DNA of 64,000 bases from an uncultured Alphaproteobacteria bacterium (lineage in GTDB: Bacteria > Pseudomonadota > Alphaproteobacteria > RF32 > CAG-239), in contig CALXTW010000001.1 of the NCBI GenBank assembly GCA_944391515.1, positions 65,378 to 129,377 of the forward strand. Reading direction: 5' to 3'. How positions within the stretch are numbered: position 1 is the stretch's first letter; each line of letters starts with the position of its first letter. This document shows, piece after piece, positions 35,334 to 45,351 of this stretch. A model generated the notes under the pieces. It was not told the DNA's origin. It ran no database searches and worked only from the letters and a program-made list of their open reading frames with translations. The position numbers were made by a program, and so were the translations under genes.

Positions 35334-35872
35334 CGTTGACGGCGGAGTAATATATATAAGGCTCCGCTACCGCCTAATTTTGCAGGTGGGTGATTGTAAG
35401 CTAATATCAGAGGGCGTAAATCTTTGCTGTTGAGCCAGAGAGGAACGCTCTCTTTTAATTTGCCTTTGGAAATTAGAAAATTGTCTTTGTCTTCACTGCG
35501 GCTTAGGCCTTTGCCGGTGATGATGATAATGCATCTTTTGCCGGAGAGATAGGATTTTTGCACAAACTCAAACACTGCCTCGCGGGCTTCATCTTCATGG
35601 TATCCATGTAAATCCAGACTTCCTTCTATCGGAAATTCGCAGCGCTTAAATCTTTTGGCTGTACCGGCGTCAATATTATCCGTGTTGCCTATTATGAGAG
35701 AGCTTAAATCTTCTCCACGATATGCTTGAGCTAGATTAATAGTCGGTTTAATCGGTGGGAGAGTAACTTCGGCTGTCGGCGGAACATCTTTGGGGGGAAG
35801 TTTTTGCACGTCTTTTGTCGCTTCTGCCCAAGCTTCTTCGTCTTCCGAATTATTCGGCGGCAGTTTTAACAT
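35330..35872 (-). CDS. Smr-domain protein
   Basis: A 180-residue protein with a C-terminal Smr (MutS2-type) nuclease-like domain: LDLHGYHEDEA, IIIITGKGL and GGSGALYILLRR. The N-terminal 80 residues are Pro-rich and probably disordered. Smr domains cut nucleic acid; in many bacteria stand-alone Smr proteins act on collided ribosome complexes or branched DNA, but no role is proven for this subgroup. It begins inside the 3' end of the preceding gene (23-nt overlap), with GGAAGAAG as the ribosome site, and belongs to the tim44-mltA operon. Confidence 0.88.
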   Translation of the reverse strand: MLKLPPNNSEDEEAWAEATKDVQKLPPKDVPPTAEVTLPPIKPTINLAQAYRGEDLSSLIIGNTDNIDAGTAKRFKRCEFPIEGSLDLHGYHEDEAREAVFEFVQKSYLSGKRCIIIITGKGLSRSEDKDNFLISKGKLKESVPLWLNSKDLRPLILAYNHPPAKLGGSGALYILLRRQR

Positions 35873-36353
35873 TTTCTTCTTCCGTAACTTTGGCTTCGGG
35901 AGTGCTTGTTACCATATAGTCGGCAAAGTTTTTAACGACAAATTCTTTCCAATCTCCTTCGGGGGAGACGCAACCGTGTCTTTTATCCTCGGCGTTAACC
36001 AATACGATGCCTCCGAAATTCCACAGAGTGGTGCAGTTGTCGTAACTTTTCATAAAGTAGTCTTTGGTGCGTTCAATGAGATAACGGTCAACTCTTTTTT
36101 TGAAGTAGGTAATGTAAACTAAAATCATGGCAATTATAAAGGCTAAGCCAAAAAAGACACTGACGGTTAATATCAATATCAAGCCAATAACAACCGGCGT
36201 TAAAACCGGAAGAAGATTTTCCCATACATCATATACCGGTGAGCCGGGGCGATTGATTTTTCCGTAATCAAGATATAAACGCAATTGATTTTTTTCAATA
36301 GCGGTTTGCAGCGCTTTATAGATTAGATAATCGGCTTTGCTTGGTTTGCTCAT
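35850..36353 (-). CDS. membrane protein of unknown function in the mltA operon
   Basis: A 167-residue protein with two adjacent membrane helices (about residues 48-82: LLPVLTPVVIGLILILTVSVFFGLAF and the next segment) and a cytoplasmic-looking C-terminal half with Trp, Cys and charged residues (GGIVLVNAEDKRHGC; DWKEFVVKNFADYMV). I do not recognise the family. Its ATG overlaps the mltA stop by 4 nt (ATGA), and its end overlaps smr by 23 nt, so it is tightly bound to the operon and likely to work in the envelope. Confidence 0.72.
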   Translation of the reverse strand: MSKPSKADYLIYKALQTAIEKNQLRLYLDYGKINRPGSPVYDVWENLLPVLTPVVIGLILILTVSVFFGLAFIIAMILVYITYFKKRVDRYLIERTKDYFMKSYDNCTTLWNFGGIVLVNAEDKRHGCVSPEGDWKEFVVKNFADYMVTSTPEAKVTEEENVKTAAE

Positions 36354-37570
36354 GGTCTGTTGCCTTCATTTTGCGGAATTAAAATGAAATATCTGCCTGA
36401 AGAGTTCATCTTGCCGGCTTTTTCCAAAACATCATCTTTGCCCGAGCCCCAGAAATAGTCTCCGCGAATCGGTCCTTTGATGGCACTGCCAATGTCTTGA
36501 GCTACGACTAATTTCTCAATTTTTTCGTTGTCGGGACCGGTGGTTTCCAGCCACATTAAAGCGCCTAAAGGAATGTATTCTCTATCAACCGCAATGCTTC
36601 GTCCGGCATGGAGCGGAACGCCTTGTGCGCCAATCGGACCATCGGCTTGAGAAATGCGGTGGAAGATGAATCTTTTGTTTTCCCGCATTTCTTTTTGGGC
36701 TATTTGAGGATTGTTTTTTAACCATTTTTTGATGTTGCCCATAGAGGTTTCGCCCGGTTTGATATAGCCTTTTTCAAGCAAAATACTGCCTATGCCTTTG
36801 AATGGGTGGCCGTTGTTATCGGCATAGCTTAAGCGAACTTGGCGTCCGTCTGGCAGAGTTGCAACCGCTGAGCCTTGAATTTGCATAATGTTGATGTCTA
36901 TATTGCTATCACCCCACAAAATAACCGGAGCGGAAATTTTGTTTTGTTCAATTTCTTCACGGGTGTAGTAAGGAATAAGTTTTTGCTCTTTAACACGGCC
37001 AAGCAATCTTTTGTTGGGAAGGCTTGGGTCAAAATCATGAGGGTTAAATTCTACCAAATCTAATGGCTTGCCATATATAGGATATTGATAAAGTGAGGTT
37101 TGTATCGGAGAAGCATTGATAGCGGCTTCGTAGTAAGAGGTGAATTTACCTTGGTCGGAATCGTCGGCAATGACCAAAAATGGCAAGAAATTGCTTTCCA
37201 GAAAATATTTAAACTCAACACCGGTTGTTATGTCTTGCGCAATGAGTTTTTGGCAAGCAATTTGGTAAGCCATTGTGGGAATGCGTAATTTGGAATTGGA
37301 CATATAAGTTGTGTTTTCTTTGAGGATTTTTAAGCAGCTGTATTTAAACCCGCTTAAGGCTTCTTCTAGATTGTCTTTGTTCCAATTCGGCAAGTCCTTA
37401 AAGTTATAGGCTCTTAACCTGACTTTGGGTGCCGGAGGAGTGAGCGGTTTGGTTGTGGTTTCCGTGATTTGCGGAAGTTCTTGCTCGTCGGGAGTTGGTT
37501 TCGTTTCTTCTTCTTTGCCGCAGGACGCCAACAATAGAAGAAGTGCAAAAAGACTAAATACTTTCTTCAT
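36350..37570 (-). CDS. mltA: membrane-bound lytic murein transglycosylase A
   Basis: Outer-membrane lipoprotein that cleaves peptidoglycan strands to 1,6-anhydro products, which AmpG can recycle. The 406-residue product starts MKKVFSLFALLLLLASCG with the lipobox LASC, has a Pro/Glu-rich linker, the MltA body, and a C-terminal 3D domain (GRSIAVDREYIPLGALMWLE and AQDIGSAIKGPIRGD, where the Asp in AQD is the expected catalytic residue). ATG 37570 overlaps the tim44 stop by 1 nt (TAATG). The frame extends to 37621, but the lipoprotein signal fixes the start. Ends in TGA. Confidence 0.94.
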   Translation of the reverse strand: MKKVFSLFALLLLLASCGKEEETKPTPDEQELPQITETTTKPLTPPAPKVRLRAYNFKDLPNWNKDNLEEALSGFKYSCLKILKENTTYMSNSKLRIPTMAYQIACQKLIAQDITTGVEFKYFLESNFLPFLVIADDSDQGKFTSYYEAAINASPIQTSLYQYPIYGKPLDLVEFNPHDFDPSLPNKRLLGRVKEQKLIPYYTREEIEQNKISAPVILWGDSNIDINIMQIQGSAVATLPDGRQVRLSYADNNGHPFKGIGSILLEKGYIKPGETSMGNIKKWLKNNPQIAQKEMRENKRFIFHRISQADGPIGAQGVPLHAGRSIAVDREYIPLGALMWLETTGPDNEKIEKLVVAQDIGSAIKGPIRGDYFWGSGKDDVLEKAGKMNSSGRYFILIPQNEGNRP

Positions 37571-38232
37571 TATTTTTTTGTCGATACCAATAGCCAATTC
37601 GGGCTGGTTGAGGTGAGACATCTTTCAAAGGTCCAGACATCGGTTATGTTTTGGATGAAGTTTTCATCGCCTTCTATAACTTCATCGTCTTTGTTCTTTA
37701 AGATATTTACTTGTTCGGAAACAAACTTAACCGTGATTTTGGCAATATCATCAGAGGTGATTTTGGCTGATGTGATTTCTGCCTCGTTAAAGCCTATTAA
37801 ATCTGTTTCTGCAGTAATCCCTTCAGCTTGGCGTTGGTTGATGATTTCTTGGAACTTTTTGTTTAATGTCTTACTGACTAAACTTTCAAGTGTTTCGGTG
37901 TCGCCCTTGCTGAATGAGGTAACAATTATCTCAAAGGCTTTTTTGGCTGAATTTATAAAACGCTCTTTGTTGAAATTAGGTATTTTGTTTAATACCTTGT
38001 CGGTTTCGCTTAACTCAACGGTAACCGGCTCTTCTTTTGCTTCTTTATTCTCAAGAGCTTGTTTTTGTTTTTCGGCTTCTTTGACAATCATATCAAAAAT
38101 TTTGGCAGCGTTTTCTTCCGTGATTTTGTTTTGACGAACAGAAACATCGGGGCGTGTGCCTAAAAGGCTTTTTAATTTCCCGAATATTAAGACCACTACA
38201 ATCAAGAGAATGATTATATCTAAAGAACCCAT
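37570..38232 (-). CDS. Tim44-like domain protein
   Basis: A 220-residue protein with one N-terminal membrane helix (SLDIIILLIVVVLIFGKL), a charged Glu/Lys-rich linker, and a C-terminal Tim44 domain (NKERFINSAKKAFEIIVTSF to VWTFERCLTSTSPNWLLVSTKK). Bacterial Tim44-like proteins (called TimA in some work) are inner-membrane proteins related to the mitochondrial import motor subunit; the bacterial role is unsettled. It stands divergent from secB, a conserved alphaproteobacterial arrangement, and heads the tim44-mltA-unknown-smr operon. Confidence 0.92.
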   Translation of the reverse strand: MGSLDIIILLIVVVLIFGKLKSLLGTRPDVSVRQNKITEENAAKIFDMIVKEAEKQKQALENKEAKEEPVTVELSETDKVLNKIPNFNKERFINSAKKAFEIIVTSFSKGDTETLESLVSKTLNKKFQEIINQRQAEGITAETDLIGFNEAEITSAKITSDDIAKITVKFVSEQVNILKNKDDEVIEGDENFIQNITDVWTFERCLTSTSPNWLLVSTKK

Positions 38233-38366
38233 TTTATTTCAGACCTTTCAATTTTAAATACTATTTTATATATAGCTTTTTATCCTCTATTTATCAACCA
38301 TAAATATTTGACCTCGGGGTTTATTTGTTGTAACTTAATGCAAAATAACTAAAAAGGATTTGATTG

Positions 38367-38828
38367 ATGAGTGATAATGCACAAAATACTGCCGGAAATG
38401 ACAATGTTAACCAACCGGCAATTATGATTCATACCCAATATATTAAAGATTTGTCTTTGGAAATTCCCCATGCTCCGGAAATTTTCAGAGGCTTGAATGA
38501 GGCACCGGCTGTCAGCGTGCATGTTGATGTTGATGCACAACATATGCATGATAATTTTTATAATGTCAGCCTCAAATTCAGAATGGATGGTGATGTTAAA
38601 GCGCAAAAATTGTTTATTCTGGAATTGGAATATTCGGCGATTACTTCTTTGCAAATTCCGCAAGAAAATTTGGAGCCGGTTTTGTTGGTTGAAATTCCGA
38701 GACTTATTTTCCCGTTTGCAAGAAATGTTATTACCAACTGTTTGACCGAAGGTGGTTTGCCGCCGTTCATGCTGACACCAATCGATTTTATGTCCCTCTA
38801 TCAACAAAGAAATCAAAATAAACAGTAA
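38367..38828 (+). CDS. secB: protein-export chaperone SecB
   Basis: Tetrameric cytosolic chaperone that keeps precursors unfolded for SecA. The 153-residue protein has IHTQYIKDLSLEIPHAPEIF, the central YSAITSLQIPQENL region and the end GLPPFMLTPIDFMSLYQQR, the family pattern. ATG 38367 has AAGGA 8 nt upstream; the frame includes a TTG at 38364 that is not needed. It is divergent from tim44 and closed by a terminator. Confidence 0.95.
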   Translation: MSDNAQNTAGNDNVNQPAIMIHTQYIKDLSLEIPHAPEIFRGLNEAPAVSVHVDVDAQHMHDNFYNVSLKFRMDGDVKAQKLFILELEYSAITSLQIPQENLEPVLLVEIPRLIFPFARNVITNCLTEGGLPPFMLTPIDFMSLYQQRNQNKQ

Positions 38829-38895
38829 AAAATACTGGATTATTTAATTTTTGTATGTTATAGATGTTGACATAAATACGAATAATATTATTGGA

Positions 38896-38920
38896 GTGGG
38901 GCCGAAAGCCCCGCTTTTTT
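38896..38920 (+). terminator. terminator after secB
   Basis: GTGGGGC (38896-38902) pairs with GCCCCGC (38908-38914) including one T-G wobble, loop CGAAA, followed by TTTTTT. Confidence 0.85.
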
Positions 38921-38949
38921 ATTAGAATCTACAGATTGGGAATTTGAGT

Positions 38950-39468
38950 ATGCAAAAAAAGCACCCTTTGCAAGATATGTTAGAGCCAGCCATTTCCGAG
39001 CTCGGATATGAAACTGTCAGAATTTTGACTATCGGTCAAGCGAATCCGACTTTGCAAATTATGATTGATAAGCTCGATGGCTCAGATATTGTCGTCGATG
39101 ATTGCGCTAAAGTCAGTCGCAAAATTTCGGAGATTTTAGATGCAAACGATCCGATAAAAGATAAATATAATTTGGAAGTCAGCTCTCCGGGGTTGGACAG
39201 ACCTTTGACTAAAGTTGAACATTTTAAGCGCTTTGTCGGCAATGAAGTGAAGGTTGAAACAGATGTTGCAATCGAAAATAGAAAGCGTTTCAGAGGTGTG
39301 GTAGAGAGTGTTGGTGATAATAACACCATTCTTATAAAAGCTGATGATGTTGAATATAGCGTTCCGTTTGATGCAATCAGTAAAGCAAAAATCGTTATGA
39401 CTGACGAGTTGTTGCAAAAGTATGTTGATGAGCATCCTGAATGCGGTGAGCATTTGATTGAGGAATAA
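38950..39468 (+). CDS. rimP: ribosome maturation factor RimP
   Basis: Assists 30S subunit assembly. The 172-residue product has EPAISELGYETVRI, the VDDCAKVSRKISEILDAND motif, YNLEVSSPGLDRPL and a C-terminal SH3-like part. I use ATG 38950; the frame includes a TTG at 38944. First gene of the rimP-nusA-ylxR-infB-rbfA transcription and translation operon; nusA follows after 39 nt. Confidence 0.94.
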   Translation: MQKKHPLQDMLEPAISELGYETVRILTIGQANPTLQIMIDKLDGSDIVVDDCAKVSRKISEILDANDPIKDKYNLEVSSPGLDRPLTKVEHFKRFVGNEVKVETDVAIENRKRFRGVVESVGDNNTILIKADDVEYSVPFDAISKAKIVMTDELLQKYVDEHPECGEHLIEE

Positions 39469-39507
39469 TTTTTTTAAGTTTTTAACTGCAAACTAAAGAG
39501 GGTAAAA

Positions 39508-41037
39508 ATGCAAAATATTGAAAATATGCCAAGACCGGAAATTATTTTGGTGGCTGATACCGTTGCTCGCGAAAAAAATATTGATAAAGAAGATGTTTTT
39601 GAAGCTATGGAAATTGCCATTCAAAAAGCCGCTCGTTCCAAATATGGTTTTGAACATGATATCAGAGCCGTGATTGATAGAAAAACAGGTGCTATCAGCT
39701 TGGCTCGCTATCGTGAAGTGGTTGATGAAATTGTTGCCGCTGAAGGTGAAGAGGATGATCGTCAAAACGCTACCAAGATTTTGCTCGAGGACGCTCAAGT
39801 TTATAATCCGGATATTAAAGTCGGCGAATTTTTGATTGATGAATTGCCTCCGATTGATTTTGGTCGTATTGCAGCCCAAACTGCTAAACAGGTTATTATG
39901 CAAAAAGTTCGTGATGCCGAAAGAAATAAACAATTTGAAGAATACAAAGAAAAAGTCGGCACTATTGTTAACGGTACGGTTAAAAGAATCGAATTCGGTA
40001 ATGTGGTTTTGGATATTGGTAAAGCCGAAGCTATTTTGCGCCGCGATGAAATTATTCCGCGGGAAAAATTCAAAAATGGTGACAGAGTTCGCGCTTATGT
40101 GTTAGATGTTCGTCGCGAAAACAAAGGTCCGCAAATCTTCTTGTCTCGTACTTGCCCTGAATTTATGGCTAAATTGTTTACGCAAGAAGTTCCCGAAATT
40201 TATGACGGTGTTGTTAAGATTATGGGCGTGGCTCGTGATCCGGGTTCAAAAGCTAAAATCGCCGTTAAAGCCGATGATATGACGATTGATGCCGTTGGTG
40301 CTTGCGTCGGATTGCGCGGTATTCGCGTTCAAGCCGTTGTTACCGAACTGCAAGGTGAAAAAATTGATATCGTTCCTTATTCTGAAGATAAGGCTCAATA
40401 TATTGTAAGCGCTTTGACTCCGGCCGAAGTTACCAAGGTGGTTTTGGATGAAGAAAATAATCGAATCGAAGCCGTTGTTCCGCAAGAACAATTCTCTATT
40501 GCTATTGGCAGAAGAGGTCAAAATGTTAAATTGGCTTCTCAATTACTCGGTTGCGATATTGATGTCTTGACCGAAGAACAAGAGCAAGAACGTCGCGCTA
40601 ATGAAAATAAAGTTCGTTCACAACGCTTTATGGAAGCTTTGGATGTTGATGAAATGATTGCTCATTTGCTCATTGCCGAAGGTTTCTCTACCGTTGATGA
40701 AATTGCTATGGTTTCTTTAAATGAATTGGCTGAAATTGAAGGCTTTGATGAAGATGTTGCTTCTGAATTGCAATCAAGAGCCAAAGCTTATGTTGAAAAA
40801 AGAAATGAAGAATTTGCCAAGAAAAGCCAAACTTTGGGTATTGATGAAAAACTCAAATCTATTGAAGGCTTGGATCAAGATATGATTTTGACACTTGCTG
40901 ACAAAGGTGTTAAAACTATTGACGACTTGGCTGATTTGGCTGCCGATGAGTTGATGGAAATGCTCGGTGAAAACGTGCTTTCCGAAGTAGAAGCCAATAA
41001 AGTGATTATGGCTGCTCGCGCTCATTGGTTTGAATAG
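39508..41037 (+). CDS. nusA: transcription termination/antitermination factor NusA
   Basis: RNA-polymerase-bound factor that tunes pausing, termination and antitermination. The 509-residue protein has the N-terminal polymerase-binding domain (to about residue 130), an S1 domain (from KEKVGTIVNGTVKRIEFGNVVLDIG), two KH domains (IGVGACVGLRGIRVQ-like VGACVGLRGIRVQAVV and SIAIGRRGQNVKLASQL), and two acidic C-terminal helix-hairpin-helix repeats (LNELAEIEGFDEDVA; LADLAADELMEMLGE) as in Proteobacteria. AGAGGG precedes the ATG. Operonic with rimP and ylxR. Confidence 0.97.
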   Translation: MQNIENMPRPEIILVADTVAREKNIDKEDVFEAMEIAIQKAARSKYGFEHDIRAVIDRKTGAISLARYREVVDEIVAAEGEEDDRQNATKILLEDAQVYNPDIKVGEFLIDELPPIDFGRIAAQTAKQVIMQKVRDAERNKQFEEYKEKVGTIVNGTVKRIEFGNVVLDIGKAEAILRRDEIIPREKFKNGDRVRAYVLDVRRENKGPQIFLSRTCPEFMAKLFTQEVPEIYDGVVKIMGVARDPGSKAKIAVKADDMTIDAVGACVGLRGIRVQAVVTELQGEKIDIVPYSEDKAQYIVSALTPAEVTKVVLDEENNRIEAVVPQEQFSIAIGRRGQNVKLASQLLGCDIDVLTEEQEQERRANENKVRSQRFMEALDVDEMIAHLLIAEGFSTVDEIAMVSLNELAEIEGFDEDVASELQSRAKAYVEKRNEEFAKKSQTLGIDEKLKSIEGLDQDMILTLADKGVKTIDDLADLAADELMEMLGENVLSEVEANKVIMAARAHWFE

Positions 41038-41107
41038 TTCAACCGCGGAAATCAGGGAGGAGTTTCTCCTCTCTGAATTTCCCTTTGTTTGAGATTGAAG
41101 AGAGTTG

Positions 41108-41677
41108 ATGAAAGAAGATAAAGAACGCAGAGATATTGTCAGTGGAAATGTTATGGAGAGTGCAGAGATGCTCCGTTTTACCATAACACCGGATAATATG
41201 GTTGTTCCCGATTTTAAGAAAAGATTGCCGGGAAAAGGAATATATGTTGCTTGTTCGAAATCTTCTCTTTCAATAGCTATTGAGAAAAATTTATTTGCCA
41301 AAGCTGCCAAAAAAAATGTGAAGTTGCCTTCAGATTTGTTGGAAATGGTTGAGAATTTGCTTCGGAAAAAAGGTTTGGAAGCTATTTGTTTGGCAAAAAA
41401 AGCCGGTGATTTATTGACCGGATTTGAAAAAGTGGCTGAAGCTCTTAAAAAAGGTAAGGTCGCTTTTTTGTTAGAGGCAAAAGATGCCGGTACAGACGGA
41501 CATGAAAAGTTATTGTCTTTAGCAAAAGATTTGAAAGTTTTTATGTTGTATGAAGTTGAGGAGTTAGACAAGGCGTTAGACAGGGTAAATACGGTGCATG
41601 TGGCATTTTTGAAAAACGATATGGCTAAAATGGTCTATAACGATTTGAAAAAACTTGATAAATTCTTGAACTCATAA
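41108..41677 (+). CDS. YlxR/L7Ae fused RNA-binding protein
   Basis: A 189-residue protein combining an N-terminal YlxR (DUF448) domain (MLRFTITPDNMVVPDFKKRLPGKGIYV, residues about 20-95) and a C-terminal L7Ae/L30e-like domain (ICLAKKAGDLLTGFEKVAEAL, then VAFLLEAKDAG). The fusion between nusA and infB is common in Alphaproteobacteria. YlxR normally has a Cys/Arg-type start CVVCR; here that Cys is absent and the N-terminus reads KERRDIVSG. It probably binds RNA in ribosome assembly or translation. ATG 41108 has AGAGAG upstream. Confidence 0.88.
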   Translation: MKEDKERRDIVSGNVMESAEMLRFTITPDNMVVPDFKKRLPGKGIYVACSKSSLSIAIEKNLFAKAAKKNVKLPSDLLEMVENLLRKKGLEAICLAKKAGDLLTGFEKVAEALKKGKVAFLLEAKDAGTDGHEKLLSLAKDLKVFMLYEVEELDKALDRVNTVHVAFLKNDMAKMVYNDLKKLDKFLNS

Positions 41678-41704
41678 AATATAAGTTACGGAGATTGTAA
41701 TATA

Positions 41705-44221
41705 ATGACAGAAGATAATGCAAAAAATAAACTAACATTATCAGGAAAATCTACCCTTACATTGAAGAATTTAGGGGATAAAACACATAATCATGACGGG
41801 AAAAAAGTTGTTCAGGTGGAAGTACGTAAAAAACGCGTAATTACTCCGGGTGTCCAAGCTCAACCCGAAAATAGTGTTAAAATTGATGAAGCTACAGCTC
41901 AAAAATTGCGCTTGATTGCAGAGGCTAAAGAGCATGAAGCAAAACGCCGCCAAGAAGAGGAAGAAAGAGAAAAACAACGCCAGATAGAGCGCGAAGAAGC
42001 TGAAAAAGCTCGCCAAGCCTTGTTGGCTGAGGAGGCGGCCAAAAAAGAAGCCGAAGCGAAAGAAAAAGCTAAACAAGAAGCTCAAAAAGAAATTAAAAAA
42101 GAGGTAAAGGCTCAACCAACCCCTGTGGTAGAGCGCGAAGATAAGTCTGTTCGTCAGAAAGATAAAAAATCTAAAGATTATGATGATGACTATGATGATG
42201 ACGATGATGAGGAAGTTAGCTCAAGTAAAAAGTTTCGTCGTTCTTCAGAGCAAGAAAAATCTCGTGAAGAAATTTTTGAGCAAGAACGCAAAAAGGTGAT
42301 GAAGCGTAGCTTTGAACCACAACGCAGAAGCGGAAAAGTAAATCTCCATAATATTATGGGGGCTGATGATGACGATGATGATGATTATGGGTTTGGTGCT
42401 CCGCGTCGCCGTTTTAAGAAAAAACAGCCAAAACCGGTTCAACCTGTTCAACCTCAAGAAAAAGTTGTTAAAGAAGTTATTATTCCTGAAATTATTACCG
42501 TTCAGGAATTGGCAAATCGTATGGCCGAAAAAAGTGCTGATGTTATTAAAAAATTGATGGCCTTGGGTGTTATGGCAACCATTAACCAACCGATTGATGC
42601 CGATACGGCGCAAATTGTGGTTGAAGAATTGGGACATAAGTTCAAACGTGTGGCCGATAGTGACGTTGAAGACGCCATTAAAGGCGCTGAGGATACTCCT
42701 GACCAATTATTGCCGAGAGCTCCGGTTGTTACGGTTATGGGACACGTTGACCATGGTAAAACTTCTTTGCTCGATGCGTTGAGAGAAACAAATGTTGCCG
42801 CTCGTGAAGCCGGTGGTATTACACAGCATATCGGTGCTTATCAAATCGAAACACCAAATGGTGATAAAATAACATTTATTGATACTCCTGGTCACGAGGC
42901 TTTCTCCGAAATGCGTGCCAGAGGTGCAAAAGTTACCGATATTGTGGTTTTGGTGGTAGCCGCCAATGATGGTATTATGCCGCAAACGGTTGAGGCTATT
43001 CGTCACGCACAAGCTGCCGAAGTGCCTATTGTTGTGGCAATTAATAAAATCGATTTGCCGGGCGCTGACCCAATGAAGGTTAAGACCGCTTTGTTGCAAC
43101 ACGGAATTGCCGTGGAGGAATTGGGTGGCGATTGCTTGTGTGCCGAAGTTTCTGCCAAGAAGAGAATCAATATTGATAAATTGCTTGAAGCTATTTTGTT
43201 GCAAGCTGAAATTTTGGATTTGAAAGCTAATCCGAACAGAACAGCTGATGGTACAGTAATTGAAGCCAAGATGGAAAAAGGGCGCGGATCGGTTGCAACC
43301 GTTTTGGTTCAAAGAGGAACTCTTAAGGTCGGTGATATTTTCATTGCCGGTAAAGAATGGGGTCACGTTCGTGCTATGTTTAATGAAATGGGACATAAAG
43401 TTCATGAAGCCGGACCGGCTACTCCGGTTGAGGTTTTGGGCTTGCAAGGTACTCCTGCCGCCGGTGATGATTTTACCGTTGTGGCTGATGAAAACCAAGC
43501 TCGTGAAGTAACAAACTATCGTATTCGTAAAGAGCGTGATGCGAAGTTGGTTAAGAGTGCAAAATCGGCTATGGAACAAATGCTTGATAAGATTAAGTCC
43601 GGTGAAATTAAGCATCTGCCGGTTATTATTAAAGCTGACGTTCAAGGTTCGATTGAGGCTATTGAGGGTACTTTGAACAAACTTTCTACGGATGAAGTCA
43701 GTGTTCAAATTTTACACTCGGCTGTTGGTCCGATTTCTGAATCTGACGTGACTTTGGCTAAGGCTTCTAACGCCTTTATTATCGGATTTAACGTTCGTGC
43801 AATTCCGCAAGCTCGTGATATGGCTCGCAGAGACGGAGTTGATATTCGTTATTACTCCATTATTTATGACGTGGCCGATGATGTTAAGAAAGGTTTGGAA
43901 GGCATGCTCTCTCCGGAATTGAAAGAGAAGATTCTGGGTTATGCCGAAATCAGAAACGTCTTTAATATTACCGGTGTGGGTAAAGTTGCCGGTTGTATGG
44001 TTACCGAAGGCCTGGTTAAACGCGGAGCAAAAGTTCGTCTGTTGCGTGATAACGTGGTTATTCATGATGGTAACTTGGGTCAACTGAAACGCTTCAAAGA
44101 TGACGTTAAAGAAGTTAAAGAAGGCTATGAATGCGGTATGAGTTTTGAAAACTATAACGATATTCAGGTCGGCGACTTTATTGAATGTTATGAAATTGAA
44201 GCAATTGCCGCTAAACTCTAA
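41705..44221 (+). CDS. infB: translation initiation factor IF-2
   Basis: GTPase that brings fMet-tRNA to the 30S subunit. The 838-residue protein has a long charged N-terminal part (Glu/Lys-rich coiled coil at about 75-150, then repeated aspartate runs), an IF-2 N domain (from [21 protein letters not shown]), the G domain with GHVDHGKT (346-353), DTPGHEAF and NKID, and C-terminal domains with the fMet-tRNA-binding end [24 protein letters not shown] lies before the ATG. It is followed by rbfA after 18 nt. Confidence 0.98.
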   Translation: MTEDNAKNKLTLSGKSTLTLKNLGDKTHNHDGKKVVQVEVRKKRVITPGVQAQPENSVKIDEATAQKLRLIAEAKEHEAKRRQEEEEREKQRQIEREEAEKARQALLAEEAAKKEAEAKEKAKQEAQKEIKKEVKAQPTPVVEREDKSVRQKDKKSKDYDDDYDDDDDEEVSSSKKFRRSSEQEKSREEIFEQERKKVMKRSFEPQRRSGKVNLHNIMGADDDDDDDYGFGAPRRRFKKKQPKPVQPVQPQEKVVKEVIIPEIITVQELANRMAEKSADVIKKLMALGVMATINQPIDADTAQIVVEELGHKFKRVADSDVEDAIKGAEDTPDQLLPRAPVVTVMGHVDHGKTSLLDALRETNVAAREAGGITQHIGAYQIETPNGDKITFIDTPGHEAFSEMRARGAKVTDIVVLVVAANDGIMPQTVEAIRHAQAAEVPIVVAINKIDLPGADPMKVKTALLQHGIAVEELGGDCLCAEVSAKKRINIDKLLEAILLQAEILDLKANPNRTADGTVIEAKMEKGRGSVATVLVQRGTLKVGDIFIAGKEWGHVRAMFNEMGHKVHEAGPATPVEVLGLQGTPAAGDDFTVVADENQAREVTNYRIRKERDAKLVKSAKSAMEQMLDKIKSGEIKHLPVIIKADVQGSIEAIEGTLNKLSTDEVSVQILHSAVGPISESDVTLAKASNAFIIGFNVRAIPQARDMARRDGVDIRYYSIIYDVADDVKKGLEGMLSPELKEKILGYAEIRNVFNITGVGKVAGCMVTEGLVKRGAKVRLLRDNVVIHDGNLGQLKRFKDDVKEVKEGYECGMSFENYNDIQVGDFIECYEIEAIAAKL

Positions 44222-44239
44222 TTGGTTGTGAGGTGAAAT

Positions 44240-44629
44240 ATGGCAATAAAAGAACAATCTCAAAGACAGCTGCGCGTTGGGCAAGAAATTAAGAAAATTA
44301 TTGCCGGCGAAATTCAGCATGAAAATGTCAGAAATTTGGAGGGAATCGATGCTCTTGTCACGATTACCGATGTGCAAGTTTCTCCGGATTTGAAGTATTG
44401 TAATGTTTATTTTATCACGTCCAATAATGCTTTGAACCAAGAGGTTATGGGTGGTTTGCAATTGGCCGGCGGACATTTTCGTAAGGTTATCGGCAAAAAG
44501 ACGACCTTGCGTTATGTGCCAGAGATTAATTTCCGCTTAGATGATACTTTTGAGGAAGTTGATCGAATCGAAAAATTGCTTCATGACCCAAAAGTTCAAA
44601 GAGACTTACAAGCCAAAGATGAAGAATAA
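44240..44629 (+). CDS. rbfA: ribosome-binding factor A
   Basis: Cold-shock factor for late 30S maturation. The 129-residue protein has QRQLRVGQEIKKIIAGEI, VTITDVQVSPDLKYCNVYF and the C-terminal LRYVPEINFRLDDTFEEVDRIEKLL. The ATG follows GAGGTGA. In most relatives truB comes next; here a terminator and three unrelated genes intervene. Confidence 0.96.
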   Translation: MAIKEQSQRQLRVGQEIKKIIAGEIQHENVRNLEGIDALVTITDVQVSPDLKYCNVYFITSNNALNQEVMGGLQLAGGHFRKVIGKKTTLRYVPEINFRLDDTFEEVDRIEKLLHDPKVQRDLQAKDEE

Positions 44630-44633
44630 ATAA

Positions 44634-44661
44634 AAAAAGCCTCCGCAAGGAGGTTTTTTTT
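44634..44661 (+). terminator. terminator after rbfA
   Basis: CCTCC (44640-44644) and GGAGG (44649-44653) around a GCAA tetraloop, extended by A7/T8 flanks. It ends the rimP-rbfA transcript upstream of the inserted genes. Confidence 0.85.
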
Positions 44662-44724
44662 ATTGCCTAAAGAAAATAGAATGATATTCTTGTGCTAAAT
44701 TCTAATTATTAAAATTTAAGCATT

Positions 44725-45327
44725 ATGTTAAGTAAAGAAAACAAAGCTAAGTATTTGCCAACGCAAGACTTGCAAGAGTTGTATGAAAAAGATGAAAATT
44801 ATATCAGGTCTTTTATTGTTATGGATTTAAGAGAACTTGAGAGTATTCTTCTGGTGTCAGAATTTCGTAAGAAAAAAATGTCTATCAAAGAAGATGTGGT
44901 CAAATGGGCAGAAAAAATGCCGGAGTTCGCCTTTTATGTGTGGTCGCATCGGTTTGCGGATGAGGTTGTTTTGAGAATCAATCTTGAAAATTATTTAGCA
45001 AAAAAATTTGATAAGAAATTTAGAATTTTTGCTAAAGAAAACGGCTATGTTTGTGAGACGGATTTTTTTGATGTGAAAGTTTCAAAAAAACTCAAAAGCG
45101 AGGTGTTGCTTGTTAAAAATGGCGAGACTTATGATTTATTGTACTGTGTTGTGGCGGGATATTTCGATATGTTTGAAAAAGAACGTGAAGCCTGCTTTGC
45201 AAATGGGGTTTATGGAATTCAGGTTTATGAAGAAATGGCTCCGCGACCCATTTGGTGCTTGCAAATTGAAAGAGGCGTTTCTTTGCAAAATTTGGAGAAA
45301 TATGAACTTGAAACCTTGGTACGATAG
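44725..45327 (+). CDS. protein of unknown function
   Basis: A 200-residue protein, charged and Lys/Glu-rich, with aromatic-rich patches (EFAFYVWSHRFADEVVLRI; CLQIERGVSLQNLEKYELE). No signal peptide, membrane helix or motif that I recognise. The ATG follows AT-rich sequence (TTTAAGCATT) without a ribosome site. A possible extended -10 TGCTAAATT lies at 44694-44701. It sits in the gap between rbfA and truB and is closed by its own terminator, so it is a stand-alone unit. Confidence 0.6.
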   Translation: MLSKENKAKYLPTQDLQELYEKDENYIRSFIVMDLRELESILLVSEFRKKKMSIKEDVVKWAEKMPEFAFYVWSHRFADEVVLRINLENYLAKKFDKKFRIFAKENGYVCETDFFDVKVSKKLKSEVLLVKNGETYDLLYCVVAGYFDMFEKEREACFANGVYGIQVYEEMAPRPIWCLQIERGVSLQNLEKYELETLVR

Positions 45328-45351
45328 TTTGAAATTTTTAGGTATAAAAAT

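Noticed and set aside
42707-43708. Long open frame antisense to infB (minus strand)
   Set aside because: It lies wholly inside a conserved gene, has low-complexity composition (Asn, Phe, Ile-rich) and no family resemblance. Similar antisense frames in pnp (50376-51146), nusA (40774-41571) and hslU/hemW (26494-27201) are shadows of codon bias.
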